Source: Paenibacillus selenitireducens (GTDB lineage Bacteria > Bacillota > Bacilli > Paenibacillales > Paenibacillaceae). Taken from it: 64,000 nt of DNA. The stretch's first letter is position 1; each line of letters opens with the position of its first letter. Positions 1 to 8,302 of this stretch are shown here, in pieces. The notes beneath the pieces were generated by a model that was given only the letters and a program-made list of their open reading frames with translations, was not told where the DNA came from and did no database searches. The stretch covers positions 62,027 through 126,026 of the forward strand of contig NZ_MSZX01000006.1 of NCBI RefSeq assembly GCF_002021565.1. Reading direction: 5' to 3'. Position numbers and translations under genes: made by a program.

Positions 1-532
1 TCGAATCTACCATATTAGACAATAACGGCAGCGCAAAAGAACTGTGATGCTCTACAAATGTCATCATCGATAACGTTCCCGCCAGCTGATCCACCTGCTC
101 GAAATGAAAGGGAACGCTATAACAAGCTGTGCTATACATATATTCATGAAAATGGTCCTCGCCTAACAATACAATGGGCTGTTGCTCCTGCATCGCTAAA
201 CTTACGGCATTGGTCCCCATATCCTCTTCATTCATTTGAGATCCCTCTTGCATGCCAACAACACGCATTAGATCTTTGATTTTCTCATTTCCAAAAAAAC
301 CGATGATATATCCTTCATGATCCGTTAATGCAATCAGAATAGGGATGCCCTCCAACTGACGGCTCGTCTTATCCCCGAAATAGTCCATGACCGATATGAC
401 TTCGCAATATTTACTTCGGATTTGCCTAAGTTCAGCCTCACATAATCGATTTTTCGAGTAGGGAATGCTGTTGGAGGTCAGCCCGCGTGCGAGGCATCTG
501 GTTTTTGATTCGATAATATAAGGAGCTTCCAT
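1..532 (-). CDS. Regulator with N-terminal AcoR/DhaR-type GAF sensor domain (partial, C-terminus outside window)
   Basis: Reading leftward from an ATG at 532, an open frame of 177 codons runs off the window edge. An AAAGGA site lies 8 bases before the ATG. Visible segments are LTDHEGYIIGFFGNE, MNEEDMGTNAVSLAM and STACYSVPFH, followed by LAGTLSMMT. This order (a ligand-pocket strand, a GTNA motif, then a late C-x-P strand and a G-x-L strand) is typical of the GAF domain at the front of AcoR/DhaR sigma-54 activators. The protein therefore probably senses a small metabolite. Whether an AAA+ sigma-54 domain, a kinase or only DNA-binding follows cannot be seen, so the class is inferred from the N-terminus alone. 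Confidence 0.5.
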   Translation of the reverse strand, partial: MEAPYIIESKTRCLARGLTSNSIPYSKNRLCEAELRQIRSKYCEVISVMDYFGDKTSRQLEGIPILIALTDHEGYIIGFFGNEKIKDLMRVVGMQEGSQMNEEDMGTNAVSLAMQEQQPIVLLGEDHFHEYMYSTACYSVPFHFEQVDQLAGTLSMMTFVEHHSSFALPLLSNMVDS

Positions 533-637
533 GAGTCAAATCCTTTCATAAACATCACACCAAAAGTAGGGTACTTTACAAAGAATAACACAGTTATCTA
601 AATAAAACTTCCAAAATTTTCAGTTCCGCCCCTTAAA

Positions 638-675
638 AATCAAGAAGTCAGAGAAAGATCCCTGACTTCTTTTGC
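638..675 (-). terminator. Intrinsic terminator of the dioxygenase-like gene
   Basis: A 10-bp perfect stem (AAGAAGTCAG at 642-651 pairing with CTGACTTCTT at 662-671) has a 10-base loop. Read on the minus strand it is followed by GATTTTTAA. It lies about 100 bases after the stop of the gene at 768-1577. Confidence 0.7.
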
Positions 676-767
676 CTGCTGGAATCATGTCGAACCCCGT
701 CAATCTCACAAGATTTATAAAAGATACGGACGGAGACCATTGGTCGATAATCGGTTGGATTTGTGCA

Positions 768-1577
768 TCAATGCGGATAACTCGCTTCAAATTCAATCCC
801 GCAAGGGCCGCCATCCGGATTGGCCTCAAGGTCTGCAACAGAACCATCTGCACGATATAAAGGGCGATACCAGCTACCAATTTGCGTAGCCGAGGCATTG
901 GCATAGTGGCATATGAAAGCCCGACGGAATCGATCCTTCGTCTTATTACGATATGAACCATGAATCAAATTCCCGTTAAAAAAAAGCACATCGCCTCGAT
1001 CCATTCGCACGGGCACGGCCTTCTGTTCCTTCGGCGGCTTCACATAATGTGAAGTAAAAGATTCTTGCTGATCCGCATGTTCCGGGCATACAATGTCATA
1101 ATGATTCGTCTTCGGAACGACGAGCATCCCCCCATTCTCCTCATCCGCAGGATCGATGGCCGTCCAGGCGGCAATACAGTTCCCTGGCTCGACTTTTAAA
1201 TAGAAATTATCTTGATGCAATGCCTGCCCTCGCGAGCCCGGCGGTTTATAGTAGAACATCGTCTGTGCCGCAAGAGCATCCTCTTCATATAAATCGGCTA
1301 ATACCCGAAGGACTGGCGGGTGCAATAAATACTGCATCGCCGTTTCATTAAAACGATGAGGCTGCATGACACGCGGATAACGCGATAATGGATCCGTGAC
1401 GTCAGCCGAAAGATTCGGTTCAAAGTGCCCCGGGATCCACTGTTGACTTATGTCTTCAAAAGTCTGTACAATCACATCTACATCCGCTGGGGAGAAGAGC
1501 CCTTTTACAATGAGATAACCTTCTTGTTCGAACCGCTCCTTCTGCTCTTGCGTCAATAACTGAAGCTGAAATGTCAT
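768..1577 (-). CDS. Phytanoyl-CoA dioxygenase family protein (Fe(II)/2-oxoglutarate oxygenase)
   Basis: The 269-residue protein has the size and order of the PhyH family. The iron-binding HxD is the HQD in LHQDNFYL near residue 120. The distal histidine is in NLIHGSYRN near residue 206, followed by DRFRRAF, which supplies the arginine that holds 2-oxoglutarate. The family hydroxylates small lipids, halogenated compounds or natural products; the substrate cannot be told from sequence. It is divergent from an AraC regulator only 146 bases away, an arrangement that usually means the regulator controls the enzyme, so a role in using or modifying an environmental metabolite is likely. It ends at a clear terminator and appears monocistronic. 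Confidence 0.85.
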   Translation of the reverse strand: MTFQLQLLTQEQKERFEQEGYLIVKGLFSPADVDVIVQTFEDISQQWIPGHFEPNLSADVTDPLSRYPRVMQPHRFNETAMQYLLHPPVLRVLADLYEEDALAAQTMFYYKPPGSRGQALHQDNFYLKVEPGNCIAAWTAIDPADEENGGMLVVPKTNHYDIVCPEHADQQESFTSHYVKPPKEQKAVPVRMDRGDVLFFNGNLIHGSYRNKTKDRFRRAFICHYANASATQIGSWYRPLYRADGSVADLEANPDGGPCGIEFEASYPH

Positions 1578-1723
1578 TCGAACGCCTCCGTTCCAATATA
1601 CTAGAATTGTTTCTTCAAATTTAGTATATTCACATGACAGCGCATTCTAAATCATCGATCATGCTAATCTTTCACACAATCCTGCTATTCTGTATATCAG
1701 ACTTGAAAGAAGGTAATCTCGTC

Positions 1724-2518
1724 ATGCAATCGGATGCTTCAGACAAATTCAAGGATGTACATGGGCATCATCTTATCGCCGGTCACTACCACGAATCAGA
1801 TACGTATCTGTCCAAACGTCTTGAAGGAATGAAGGATTGGCTTATTACGTATACCTTAGATGGAGAAGGGTATGCAAATACACCCGAGATGGAAGCCGTA
1901 TGTAGGGCAGGCGACCTTATGCTGTTGAAGCCGGAAGTTCCGCATCAATACGGCACGAGAAAAGGACAGCATTGGCATTTTGTATGGGCGCATTTCTCCC
2001 CCCAACAGGTTCAGCATATGTGGCTTCCAACCCAAGAAATCTATGTGAAGACCATCGAGAATACATCCGTTCAACGGCGGATTTATCGGGCATTTCGAAA
2101 AATAATTGTGGATTCGACGGAAAGGGGTACTTACTGGAGTGAGCTCTGCTATAACGCTTTGCAGGAAGTGCTAATATTACTTGCACAGCGTCATCAGCAA
2201 AAATTAGATGCTCGGGTAGAAGAGGTCCTATTGCTGCTCTCACAGAGCATCCGAGAACCATGGAAGATAGAGGGGATCGCAAGAACGATTGGACTATCGC
2301 CATCCAGGCTGTCCCATCTCTTCAAAGAACAAACGGGGCACTCGATCATAGAGGCCTTGAATCAAATGCGAATTCGACAAGCCGCGTTATTATTAGCTCA
2401 TACGGATCGAAGCGCATTTGAAGTTAGCCAAGATGTCGGATTTCATAACTATAATCATTTTATGAACCAATTTCGTAAATACTATTTCACCACACCGACC
2501 GCATATCGGAACCGTTAA
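1724..2518 (+). CDS. AraC family transcriptional regulator with cupin-like sensor domain
   Basis: The protein has 264 residues when started at the ATG at 1724, which has an AAGGT site upstream. A longer in-frame opening from 1634 would add a hydrophobic stretch without a good ribosome site, so it was not used. The N-terminal part (PEMEAVCRAGDLMLLKPEVPHQYGT) is the beta-barrel effector pocket usual in AraC proteins. The C-terminal 100 residues hold two helix-turn-helices (WKIEGIARTIGLSPSRLSHLFKEQTG and FEVSQDVGFHNYNHFMNQF) with the family signature. Its divergent neighbour is the dioxygenase-like gene, the most likely target. Its last 4 bases overlap the end of the convergent Rrf2 gene. Confidence 0.88.
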   Translation: MQSDASDKFKDVHGHHLIAGHYHESDTYLSKRLEGMKDWLITYTLDGEGYANTPEMEAVCRAGDLMLLKPEVPHQYGTRKGQHWHFVWAHFSPQQVQHMWLPTQEIYVKTIENTSVQRRIYRAFRKIIVDSTERGTYWSELCYNALQEVLILLAQRHQQKLDARVEEVLLLLSQSIREPWKIEGIARTIGLSPSRLSHLFKEQTGHSIIEALNQMRIRQAALLLAHTDRSAFEVSQDVGFHNYNHFMNQFRKYYFTTPTAYRNR

Positions 2519-2946
2519 CTTGATGTCTCTTCGTGTAACAGATCTGAAGTCACTTGCTTTAAGGTAATGCCTGCAAGCTCTTGTTCCATCGCATTTTGCG
2601 CTTTGGCGAAGTTTTGCTCTAGTGTACTCTGAATATTTTTCCCCACGACACATTGTGGATTCGGATTATCATGAATGGAGAACAATTCATCTTGAACCCC
2701 CGCTTGCACGGCACGGTATACATCAAGCAACGTAATTTCGTTCGTCGGACGTGCTAACGTTGCACCGGCAACACCCGGACTGGAATGAATTAATCCTGCC
2801 TTATTCAACAAGCTCATCGTCCGTCGAATCACCACAGGATTGGTATTTACGCTGCCTGCGATATATTCAGACGTATTCCGACCTTCTTTATTAATGTCTA
2901 GCAAAGATAAGATATGCACGGCTACCGCAAAACGACTGCTTATCAT
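2515..2946 (-). CDS. Rrf2 family transcriptional regulator
   Basis: The 143-residue protein begins MISSRFAVAVHILSLL, with the winged-helix recognition region TNPVVIRRTMSLLNKAGLI typical of Rrf2. The usual three-cysteine cluster for a [2Fe-2S] centre is absent: only one cysteine (PQCVVG) is present. It therefore resembles the cluster-free YwnA-like branch rather than IscR or NsrR. The gene carries its own near-consensus promoter with a palindrome over the -10 box, which suggests autorepression. Its 3' end overlaps the AraC gene by 4 bases on the opposite strand, so neither gene has room for its own terminator there. Confidence 0.85.
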   Translation of the reverse strand: MISSRFAVAVHILSLLDINKEGRNTSEYIAGSVNTNPVVIRRTMSLLNKAGLIHSSPGVAGATLARPTNEITLLDVYRAVQAGVQDELFSIHDNPNPQCVVGKNIQSTLEQNFAKAQNAMEQELAGITLKQVTSDLLHEETSS

Positions 2947-2983
2947 CGAGAGACAACCTCCTTTTTACCTCTTACTATATGCT

Positions 2984-3018
2984 GTAACAATTATAGTTAC
3001 ATAGAAAACCCTTGTCAA
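2984..3018 (-). promoter_or_regulatory. Promoter and probable operator of the Rrf2 gene
   Basis: On the minus strand TTGACA (3013-3018) and TATAAT (2990-2995) are separated by exactly 17 bases, a consensus sigma-A promoter. The -10 box lies inside a palindrome with 5-base arms (GTAAC AATTATA GTTAC, 2984-3000). Bound repressor there would block polymerase, so the Rrf2 protein itself is the natural candidate. Confidence 0.75.
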
Positions 3019-3040
3019 TTGCGCTTATGCCGTGCGATGG

Positions 3041-3075
3041 CAAAAACATCCTCCCGGGAACAATCCGGGAGGATG
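3041..3075 (-). terminator. Intrinsic terminator of the gene at 3098-3556
   Basis: An 11-bp GC-rich stem (3047-3057 with 3065-3075, CATCCTCCCGG arms) is followed on the minus strand by TTTTTG. Confidence 0.85.
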
Positions 3076-3097
3076 CGAATAGGAACGGCTGCGAATG

Positions 3098-3556
3098 TTA
3101 GATATGGTGAGTCAACATGTACTCATCATCCGTAATAAATAACGGGAAAGGCGGCTTTTCTTTTAGGTAATATTGCTGCATGAGCAGGTCATAATGCACG
3201 CGACCTTCAACACAACCTGGCATTAACGGCAACTTATTGTTATCATCTACATAGTCATCCACAGCAGCCTGTACGATGTCCAAGTAATGCGGAATGAGAC
3301 GATCTTGCTCTTGAAAGATTTCGTATGTCTGCGTGCTCATATAGTATTCCTCGGTTGGAATTCCACCCAAGTATGGAGCTAATTTCGTCGCATCAATCCG
3401 ATTATTCTTGTCTACAAGGACGGTTCTCTTTACCTGCTTAGGCAGGTTCAATTCAAATTCATGAACTGCTCTTTCAATGTCTTTTAACGTCGTTTGGATC
3501 CGTGCCGGCTCTTGATTCGGTCTATTTTTCTTGTGGAAAAATTTGGTCAACCACAT
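3098..3556 (-). CDS. Conserved Bacillales protein, possibly DUF3939
   Basis: The 152-residue, charged, soluble protein starts MWLTKFFHKK. The ATG sits behind AGGAGGGATCTTT, a strong ribosome site that fixes the start. It has no signal peptide after the short basic-hydrophobic N-terminus and no recognisable catalytic motif. Tyrosine-rich stretches (IPTEEYYMSTQTYEIF and LMQQYYLKEKPPFPLFITDDEYM) look like a small alpha/beta fold. From memory it resembles DUF3939 proteins found across Bacillus and Paenibacillus, but that assignment is tentative. It is monocistronic, with a strong terminator. Function is unknown. Confidence 0.7.
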   Translation of the reverse strand: MWLTKFFHKKNRPNQEPARIQTTLKDIERAVHEFELNLPKQVKRTVLVDKNNRIDATKLAPYLGGIPTEEYYMSTQTYEIFQEQDRLIPHYLDIVQAAVDDYVDDNNKLPLMPGCVEGRVHYDLLMQQYYLKEKPPFPLFITDDEYMLTHHI

Positions 3557-3755
3557 AAAGATCCCTCCTCGGTGTGTCGGTATCCGCTTTCAAACGGCTA
3601 AGAATATGACGAGTCATCATCAACTTCTTACATTAAGTATACCACAATTCCACCACGGAACATCAGGGAAATGCTAGAATTGTCATAGTATCGTAATCAT
3701 TTCCAATTTTTCAGCTATTTTGTTTCATGATATTCATTCATAAGCGAGGGATTGT

Positions 3756-4607
3756 ATGCATATCCAACACATTTACCAGCAAGGACAGGGGTTATTTAAC
3801 GAAGATGCGCTGATCCTTAATCCGACGCACCATATTTATGGGGTCGTTGACGGTGTTTCCGGCCTTCAAGCCTTCCATCAAGAAAATACCAGCTCGGGAC
3901 AAATTGCAGCGCGAATCGTGTCCGAGCATTTCAATGCGACAAATGAGCTTCTCCCGACCCTAAGCCGTATCAGCATTGCTGCGAACGATCAGCTTCGACA
4001 CACCATGTTAGAAGCAAAAGTCGATATTCATGATGTAAGCGCATTGTGGAGTGCCGTTCATGCCGTCGTTCAAATTCAGCCGCATTATATTGATTGGGTG
4101 CAGAGTGGGGATTGTATGATTTATGCCATTTATGATCACGGTCTCGTTCGCACGTTAACCTATGATAGTGTAGATATCCATGATGAACGCGCTCTTCATC
4201 TCTGGTATCAGAAATATAATGCCAAGCTCATCCATGGGAAGAAACCCGACGAGGTTACGAGAACGCTGCAGCGAAATCGGCAGCTTGCCAATCAACCCAG
4301 CGGCTACAGCGTCATGAATGGTCAGCCCGAGTTCGCCCAGTACATCGAATCAGGTCGGATTGCGCGTAATGAACTTCGTCATCTGCTCTTGATCACAGAC
4401 GGGATTTATCCTTGGCTTCCAGCTTACCCAGCTTCCAAAGGGAATCCGAATGCCTTCAGACATGATTTCATTGAAGATATCGTGGATTTCGGGTTATCCA
4501 AGTATGTCGAACAACTCTGTACGTGGGAAGCAGAGGATAAGGCGTGTCTTGAATCGCCGCGATTCAAAGTTTCGGATGACAAGACGGGCATCCTCATCAC
4601 CTTCTAG
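3756..4607 (+). CDS. PP2C-like (PPM family) protein phosphatase
   Basis: The 283-residue protein shows the metal-binding skeleton of PPM phosphatases: an early acidic position in NEDAL (residues 16-20), GVVDGVSG near residue 30, SGDCMIYA near residue 117, LLLITDGIYPW near residue 209 and the terminal SDDKTGILI. These aspartates coordinate two Mn/Mg ions in the family. No transmembrane or sensor domain is attached, so it is probably a cytoplasmic serine/threonine or general phosphoprotein phosphatase. It is monocistronic with its own terminator, and no kinase partner is adjacent. The target is unknown. The protein is somewhat divergent, so a non-phosphatase role remains possible. Confidence 0.75.
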   Translation: MHIQHIYQQGQGLFNEDALILNPTHHIYGVVDGVSGLQAFHQENTSSGQIAARIVSEHFNATNELLPTLSRISIAANDQLRHTMLEAKVDIHDVSALWSAVHAVVQIQPHYIDWVQSGDCMIYAIYDHGLVRTLTYDSVDIHDERALHLWYQKYNAKLIHGKKPDEVTRTLQRNRQLANQPSGYSVMNGQPEFAQYIESGRIARNELRHLLLITDGIYPWLPAYPASKGNPNAFRHDFIEDIVDFGLSKYVEQLCTWEAEDKACLESPRFKVSDDKTGILITF

Positions 4608-4614
4608 ACGAAAC

Positions 4615-4650
4615 AATAAGACGCCATCCACTTGGCGTCTTATTCGTTAA
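4615..4650 (+). terminator. Terminator after the PP2C-like gene
   Basis: An 11-bp stem (AATAAGACGCC at 4615-4625 with GGCGTCTTATT at 4634-4644) lies 8 bases after the stop. The T-run is short (CTTATTCGTT), so efficiency is uncertain. Confidence 0.7.
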
Positions 4651-4821
4651 TATTCACGTTATTCGGAACTAATATATTTGGCGATGCAGCCTATTTAGAA
4701 TCCCGGAGAAATACACTTCACGGCTTGACACCCCCCGCAAAGTCTGTTAATTTGTGGTGGCAATTACGTGTTCGATCTTTCCTAATGGATGAAGTCCAGG
4801 ATATCAGAGAGGAGAAGTCAA

Positions 4822-6195
4822 ATGAGTCATGCGAATCAACCGAATGTCGTATTCATCATTGCTGACGATCACCGTGCCGAATCCGTTAATGCCTTCGGCA
4901 ACAAGGACATCCACACGCCTACGCTTGATGCGCTAGCCAAGGAAGGCACGTCGTTCAGTAACACTCACATTTTTGGAGGATTGACCGGAGCGGTATGTGC
5001 GCCCAGCCGAGCATGCGTAAATTCAGGGATATCGATCTTCCGTTCCATGATCGGAAATGATGTCACCAATTGGGATCATGCGATAACCATTCGATCTGAT
5101 GTGGTGCTCATGCCGCAAGCCATGAAAAACGCAGGCTACGTGACTCACGCGATAGGCAAATGGCATAATGATAAGCCTAGTTTTGCCCGGAGCTTTACGG
5201 GTGGCGACAAGCTGTTCTTTGGTGGGATGAGCGATCACTGGAGCGTACCTGTTCAGGATTTTGATCCTGATGGCGTGTATCCAGTAGAACGAGAGTATAT
5301 TGGAGACAAGTTCTCGACGGAGTTGTTCTCCGACGCAGCCATTCAGTTTGTGGAAAATTATACAACGGATCAGCCCTTTTACCTGTACATCGCTTATACA
5401 GCTCCACACGATCCGCGAACGGCACCGGAGCCGTTTGCCAGCATGTATGATCCTAGCAACATTTCACTTCCACCCAATTTCAGCACTGATTTCCCTTTTG
5501 ATAATGGTGAAATGGATGTCAGGGACGAACACTTGGCCGAAAAGCCACGTCATCCCGCCGAAATACGTAGACACATTGCCGACTACTACGGCATGATTAC
5601 CCACATGGATGCTCAAATCGCAAGAGTCGTGGAAGCATTGAAAGCAAAAGGAATCTATGATAATACCATTATTGTATACACCGCTGACCACGGCATATCC
5701 TTAGGTCAACATGGATTAATGGGGAAACAGAACGTATTCGAACACAGCGTACGTATTCCTCTGATTGTGAAAGGTCCGGGCATCCCGACCGGGGTGCAAT
5801 TACAAGATCTAACCAGCAACATTGATATTTTCCCAACACTTGCTGAACTTTGCGGATTGGCCGCACCAGAGGTTGATGGAACCAGCATGATTCCGCTGCT
5901 AAAGGACAAACCGGAACATAAAAAAGCTGTCGTCGGGACGGTCTATGCCGATATTCAGCGAATGATACGGGATGATCGCTGGAAGTTGATTCGCTATTAC
6001 GTATCGGAGAGCTCGGGTAGAGGCAGTAACAGGCTGCAGCTGTTCGATCTGGAACAAGACCCATGGGAAACCACGGATGTATCTAGCCAGCCAGCGAATA
6101 CGGAACATATCAACCGATTAGCTGCGGCACTCCAAACTTGGATGGTGGAGAACGGCGATATCCTTCAGGATGTCCCTGTACTCTTATGCGAATAA
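4822..6195 (+). CDS. Sulfatase (alkaline phosphatase superfamily), Cys-type, cytoplasmic
   Basis: The 457-residue enzyme starts at the ATG at 4822 behind AGAGGAG; an upstream in-frame ATG at 4789 lacks such a site. The signature CAPSRACVNSG (Cys near residue 59) is the C-x-P-S-R motif whose cysteine is oxidised to formylglycine in type I sulfatases. Metal ligands are seen in FIIADDH near residue 14 and YTADHGISLGQHG near residue 280. There is no signal peptide, so it acts in the cytoplasm on imported sulfate esters, or on choline sulfate or a similar compound. No formylglycine-generating enzyme or anaerobic maturase is encoded nearby. The substrate is undetermined; arylsulfatase and heparan-type sulfatase roles are both possible. 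Confidence 0.85.
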   Translation: MSHANQPNVVFIIADDHRAESVNAFGNKDIHTPTLDALAKEGTSFSNTHIFGGLTGAVCAPSRACVNSGISIFRSMIGNDVTNWDHAITIRSDVVLMPQAMKNAGYVTHAIGKWHNDKPSFARSFTGGDKLFFGGMSDHWSVPVQDFDPDGVYPVEREYIGDKFSTELFSDAAIQFVENYTTDQPFYLYIAYTAPHDPRTAPEPFASMYDPSNISLPPNFSTDFPFDNGEMDVRDEHLAEKPRHPAEIRRHIADYYGMITHMDAQIARVVEALKAKGIYDNTIIVYTADHGISLGQHGLMGKQNVFEHSVRIPLIVKGPGIPTGVQLQDLTSNIDIFPTLAELCGLAAPEVDGTSMIPLLKDKPEHKKAVVGTVYADIQRMIRDDRWKLIRYYVSESSGRGSNRLQLFDLEQDPWETTDVSSQPANTEHINRLAAALQTWMVENGDILQDVPVLLCE

Positions 6196-6275
6196 CTTTC
6201 TGATAGTTGACCGCTGCTGACTTCAACAGAATAATAAACGAATCCATTCGATAGACGATATGGAATCACCTAAAT

Positions 6276-6310
6276 AACCGCCCTCTATCCCCGAGAGCGG
6301 TTTTCTTTTC
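6276..6310 (+). terminator. Terminator after the sulfatase gene
   Basis: AACCGC-CCTC pairs with GAGAGCGGTT and is followed by TTCTTTTC. It lies about 80 bases past the stop. Confidence 0.75.
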
Positions 6311-6333
6311 CTACGTATTCCGTTCTGCTCTCC

Positions 6334-6624
6334 TTACCTGAATCCGCACCCTCTACGAACCGACTCGATTCCAACCTTACAGGGATAGCAGCTTCCTGCT
6401 GAGATACAATGAACGTTGTTGTAATGATAAAGAAGAATGTCGCCAATCTCCATCTCATATACACCCGTCAGCACCTTGATCAATGTCGATTTGCCGGCAC
6501 CGTTTTCACCCATCAACGCATGAATTTCTCCTTGTCGTAACGTAAATCGAGCATCACGCAGCACCTTTACGCCAGGAAAGGATTTGTTTATCTTCTCCAT
6601 TTTCAATAACACGTCATCATTCAT
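6334..6624 (-). pseudogene. Truncated sugar ABC transporter ATPase (RbsA/MglA-like N-terminus only)
   Basis: The first 62 residues are a normal start of a sugar-import ATPase: [38 protein letters not shown] (complete Walker A) and GVYEMEIGD. After that the sequence diverges into about 34 unrelated residues and stops at 96 residues, while intact family members are about 500 long with two ATPase halves. Signature, Walker B and the second half are all missing, as are permease and binding-protein genes. It is therefore a remnant of a deleted transport operon rather than a functional ATPase. Confidence 0.8.
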
Positions 6625-6688
6625 TCGGCCGCACCTTCCTTCCCAGCCTCTTTAACGCTCCTAGGTTCATCTCTCATTGTCCGGGGCA

Positions 6689-7105
6689 AGCATGAGAAAA
6701 ACCGTCAGGGGATCACCCGACGGTCCTTATTGTGTGAAGCTATACGTCGGTGGAAAGGAGAGATGGGTTGGTGTTTCCGTTTCAGCTGTCGAAGATACGA
6801 AATCTTGACAAATTAAATAAGCTCTTTGTGTGTAACGGACATGAGAGACCTTATTGTTTGCTATGCTCATAGATTACCGTTGTTGCGGACACAGATACCC
6901 TTATTCCATTCGAATCATGGGTATATAGCTTATGTTTAGCATAATAAGAGCTGCTGTGTCCGTTCACTCTGCATTTTGAGTGCTTTTGGCATAATTAAGG
7001 TCTCCTGTGTCCGTTCATTGCTCGCTCAGTTCATTTCTCGCTCCGCTCCCTGCACCCTAATTTGATTTCGGCAATCTCTCGAAAAGTTATACATTCTAGA
7101 ATGTC
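6689..7105. repeat. Composite palindromic intergenic repeat, copy A
   Basis: This stretch without genes matches a second one at 45740-46060 over most of its length and in the same orientation. It holds, in order: a hairpin ACCGTC...GACGGT (6701-6724); four copies of a motif of about 22 bases with core CGGACA(C/T)...CCTTATT, at 6834-6855 and 6885-6905 in one orientation and at 6943-6966 and 6991-7017 inverted; then a perfect palindrome ACATTCTAGAATGT at 7091-7104. Copies 1 and 4, and 2 and 3, are complementary and could form nested stems. Copy A has about 70 extra bases after the first hairpin compared with copy B. No open frame is conserved in it. Confidence 0.85.
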
Positions 7106-7141
7106 AAAAAAAACCGTACAAGACAAATGTCTCACACGGTT
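7106..7141 (-). terminator. Terminator of the globin-coupled transducer gene
   Basis: On the minus strand AACCGTGTGAGACA pairs imperfectly with TGTCTTGTACGGTT around an ATTT loop, and TTTTTTTT follows. The T-run abuts the repeat copy A. Confidence 0.85.
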
Positions 7142-7152
7142 CTCTGATTCCT

Positions 7153-8169
7153 CTATATTTGGACCTTATGCTCATTTAATGCTTGCAAATCTTGTGCAAC
7201 CTTCTCAATCATCTGGACGAATGCATGAAGCTCTTCCGAACTTGCCGCCTGATGACGCGCATTAACGGATGTTTGCTCGGATTCGAGCTTCACATCTCTC
7301 AGCTTCGATTCAATTAACTCAATACGCTCTTGAATTCGCTCCTGCGCATTCCGTGACGTCAGTGCTAACTTACGCACCTCATTGGCTACGACTTCAAAGC
7401 CGCGCCCGTGATCTCCAGCATGTGCTGCTTCAATGGCTGCATTCAATCCCAGCAAATGGGTCTGGTTCGAAATTTCCCGGATCAGCGTCCCCATCTCCGT
7501 AATTTGGCCAACCTCGGTGTTCAAGCTCTCTACGAGCTCATTCGCATGATCTTGTGATTCTGCTGTCGTAATAGCCGTCTCCGCAATCGTCTGTGCACTC
7601 GTATCCAGTTCCACCATCATTGCTGCGAGTTCCTGAACAATCAGACTGATCTTATGCAGCATGTGCTCTTGTATGTCTACCATCTGCTGGATCTTGCCCT
7701 TTTCCTTCATCTCATAGGCTTCCAATACCAGCTGGGAGTCCAGATTGAACATCTTCGTGATGGCATGTACGACATGAAGCCACGCATTCGGTAGTTCTAC
7801 TTTGAACAATTCGGTCGCAATATTTAAATACACCATATAGGTGCCTAAATACCATTCCGTCGTTAACCCGATCCGCGAGTGCACCGCACCGATCCGAATT
7901 CGATTTTCCAAAAATGCATCATCAATGATTCCTGCGCTTAGCGACATAAAATATTCAACTTGCGTTTGCTTCAGTCGATCAATCGTGCTAAATTTCTCAA
8001 TCAGCGCAACGAGGTCAGGCTGTGCTTGCATCTGCTCATAAAGACGATCCACGACACGGTCGACCACTTGCTTGAAAATGGAGTGATGCTGTTGAAGCAA
8101 CTGCAAATCCTCATCGGTAATTCCGGTATACTCTATTTGTCTAAGACGATTCGAGGATACGCTAATCAT
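7153..8169 (-). CDS. Globin-coupled sensor transducer, HemAT-like, short and soluble
   Basis: Residues about 10-170 form a protoglobin domain; the proximal heme ligand is probably His97 in [10 protein letters not shown]. Residues about 185-335 form an MCP signalling tip ([17 protein letters not shown], then [15 protein letters not shown]). There is no transmembrane segment, so it senses a gas, probably oxygen, in the cytoplasm and signals to CheA/CheW. It is 338 residues long against about 430 for Bacillus HemAT because the coiled coil on either side of the tip is short and the outer methylation helices are missing. It is monocistronic, with no che genes nearby. Chemotaxis is inferred from the family; coupling to another CheA-like kinase is possible. 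Confidence 0.85.
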   Translation of the reverse strand: MISVSSNRLRQIEYTGITDEDLQLLQQHHSIFKQVVDRVVDRLYEQMQAQPDLVALIEKFSTIDRLKQTQVEYFMSLSAGIIDDAFLENRIRIGAVHSRIGLTTEWYLGTYMVYLNIATELFKVELPNAWLHVVHAITKMFNLDSQLVLEAYEMKEKGKIQQMVDIQEHMLHKISLIVQELAAMMVELDTSAQTIAETAITTAESQDHANELVESLNTEVGQITEMGTLIREISNQTHLLGLNAAIEAAHAGDHGRGFEVVANEVRKLALTSRNAQERIQERIELIESKLRDVKLESEQTSVNARHQAASSEELHAFVQMIEKVAQDLQALNEHKVQI

Positions 8170-8302
8170 TTGCTCCCGCCCCTTCCTAACTCATCATAAT
8201 CCGACACAACTCGCGTCCTTTATGATTATAGTGAAATACGTTTGGAAGTCACAGGTAAAATATTGCATGAAATGGTAAGTTATGGGTTTTATCCATCATA
8301 AT

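Noticed and set aside
620-961. A minus-strand open frame overlapping the end of the dioxygenase gene
   Set aside because: It is a different frame of the same strand with no ribosome site or family resemblance, and it runs through the terminator.
1634-1723. A 30-residue N-terminal extension of the AraC regulator
   Set aside because: It looks hydrophobic and signal-like, but no ribosome site precedes it, while the ATG at 1724 has one; AraC regulators of this type are cytoplasmic.
4822-6195. The sulfatase as part of the uronate-polysaccharide operon (sulfated glycosaminoglycan use)
   Set aside because: It is more than 40 kb away on the other strand with its own signals, so there is no sequence support for a link.
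7021-7105. Small plus-strand frame starting in repeat copy A and continuing into the transducer gene
   Set aside because: It is not conserved in copy B beyond a few codons and has no ribosome site.
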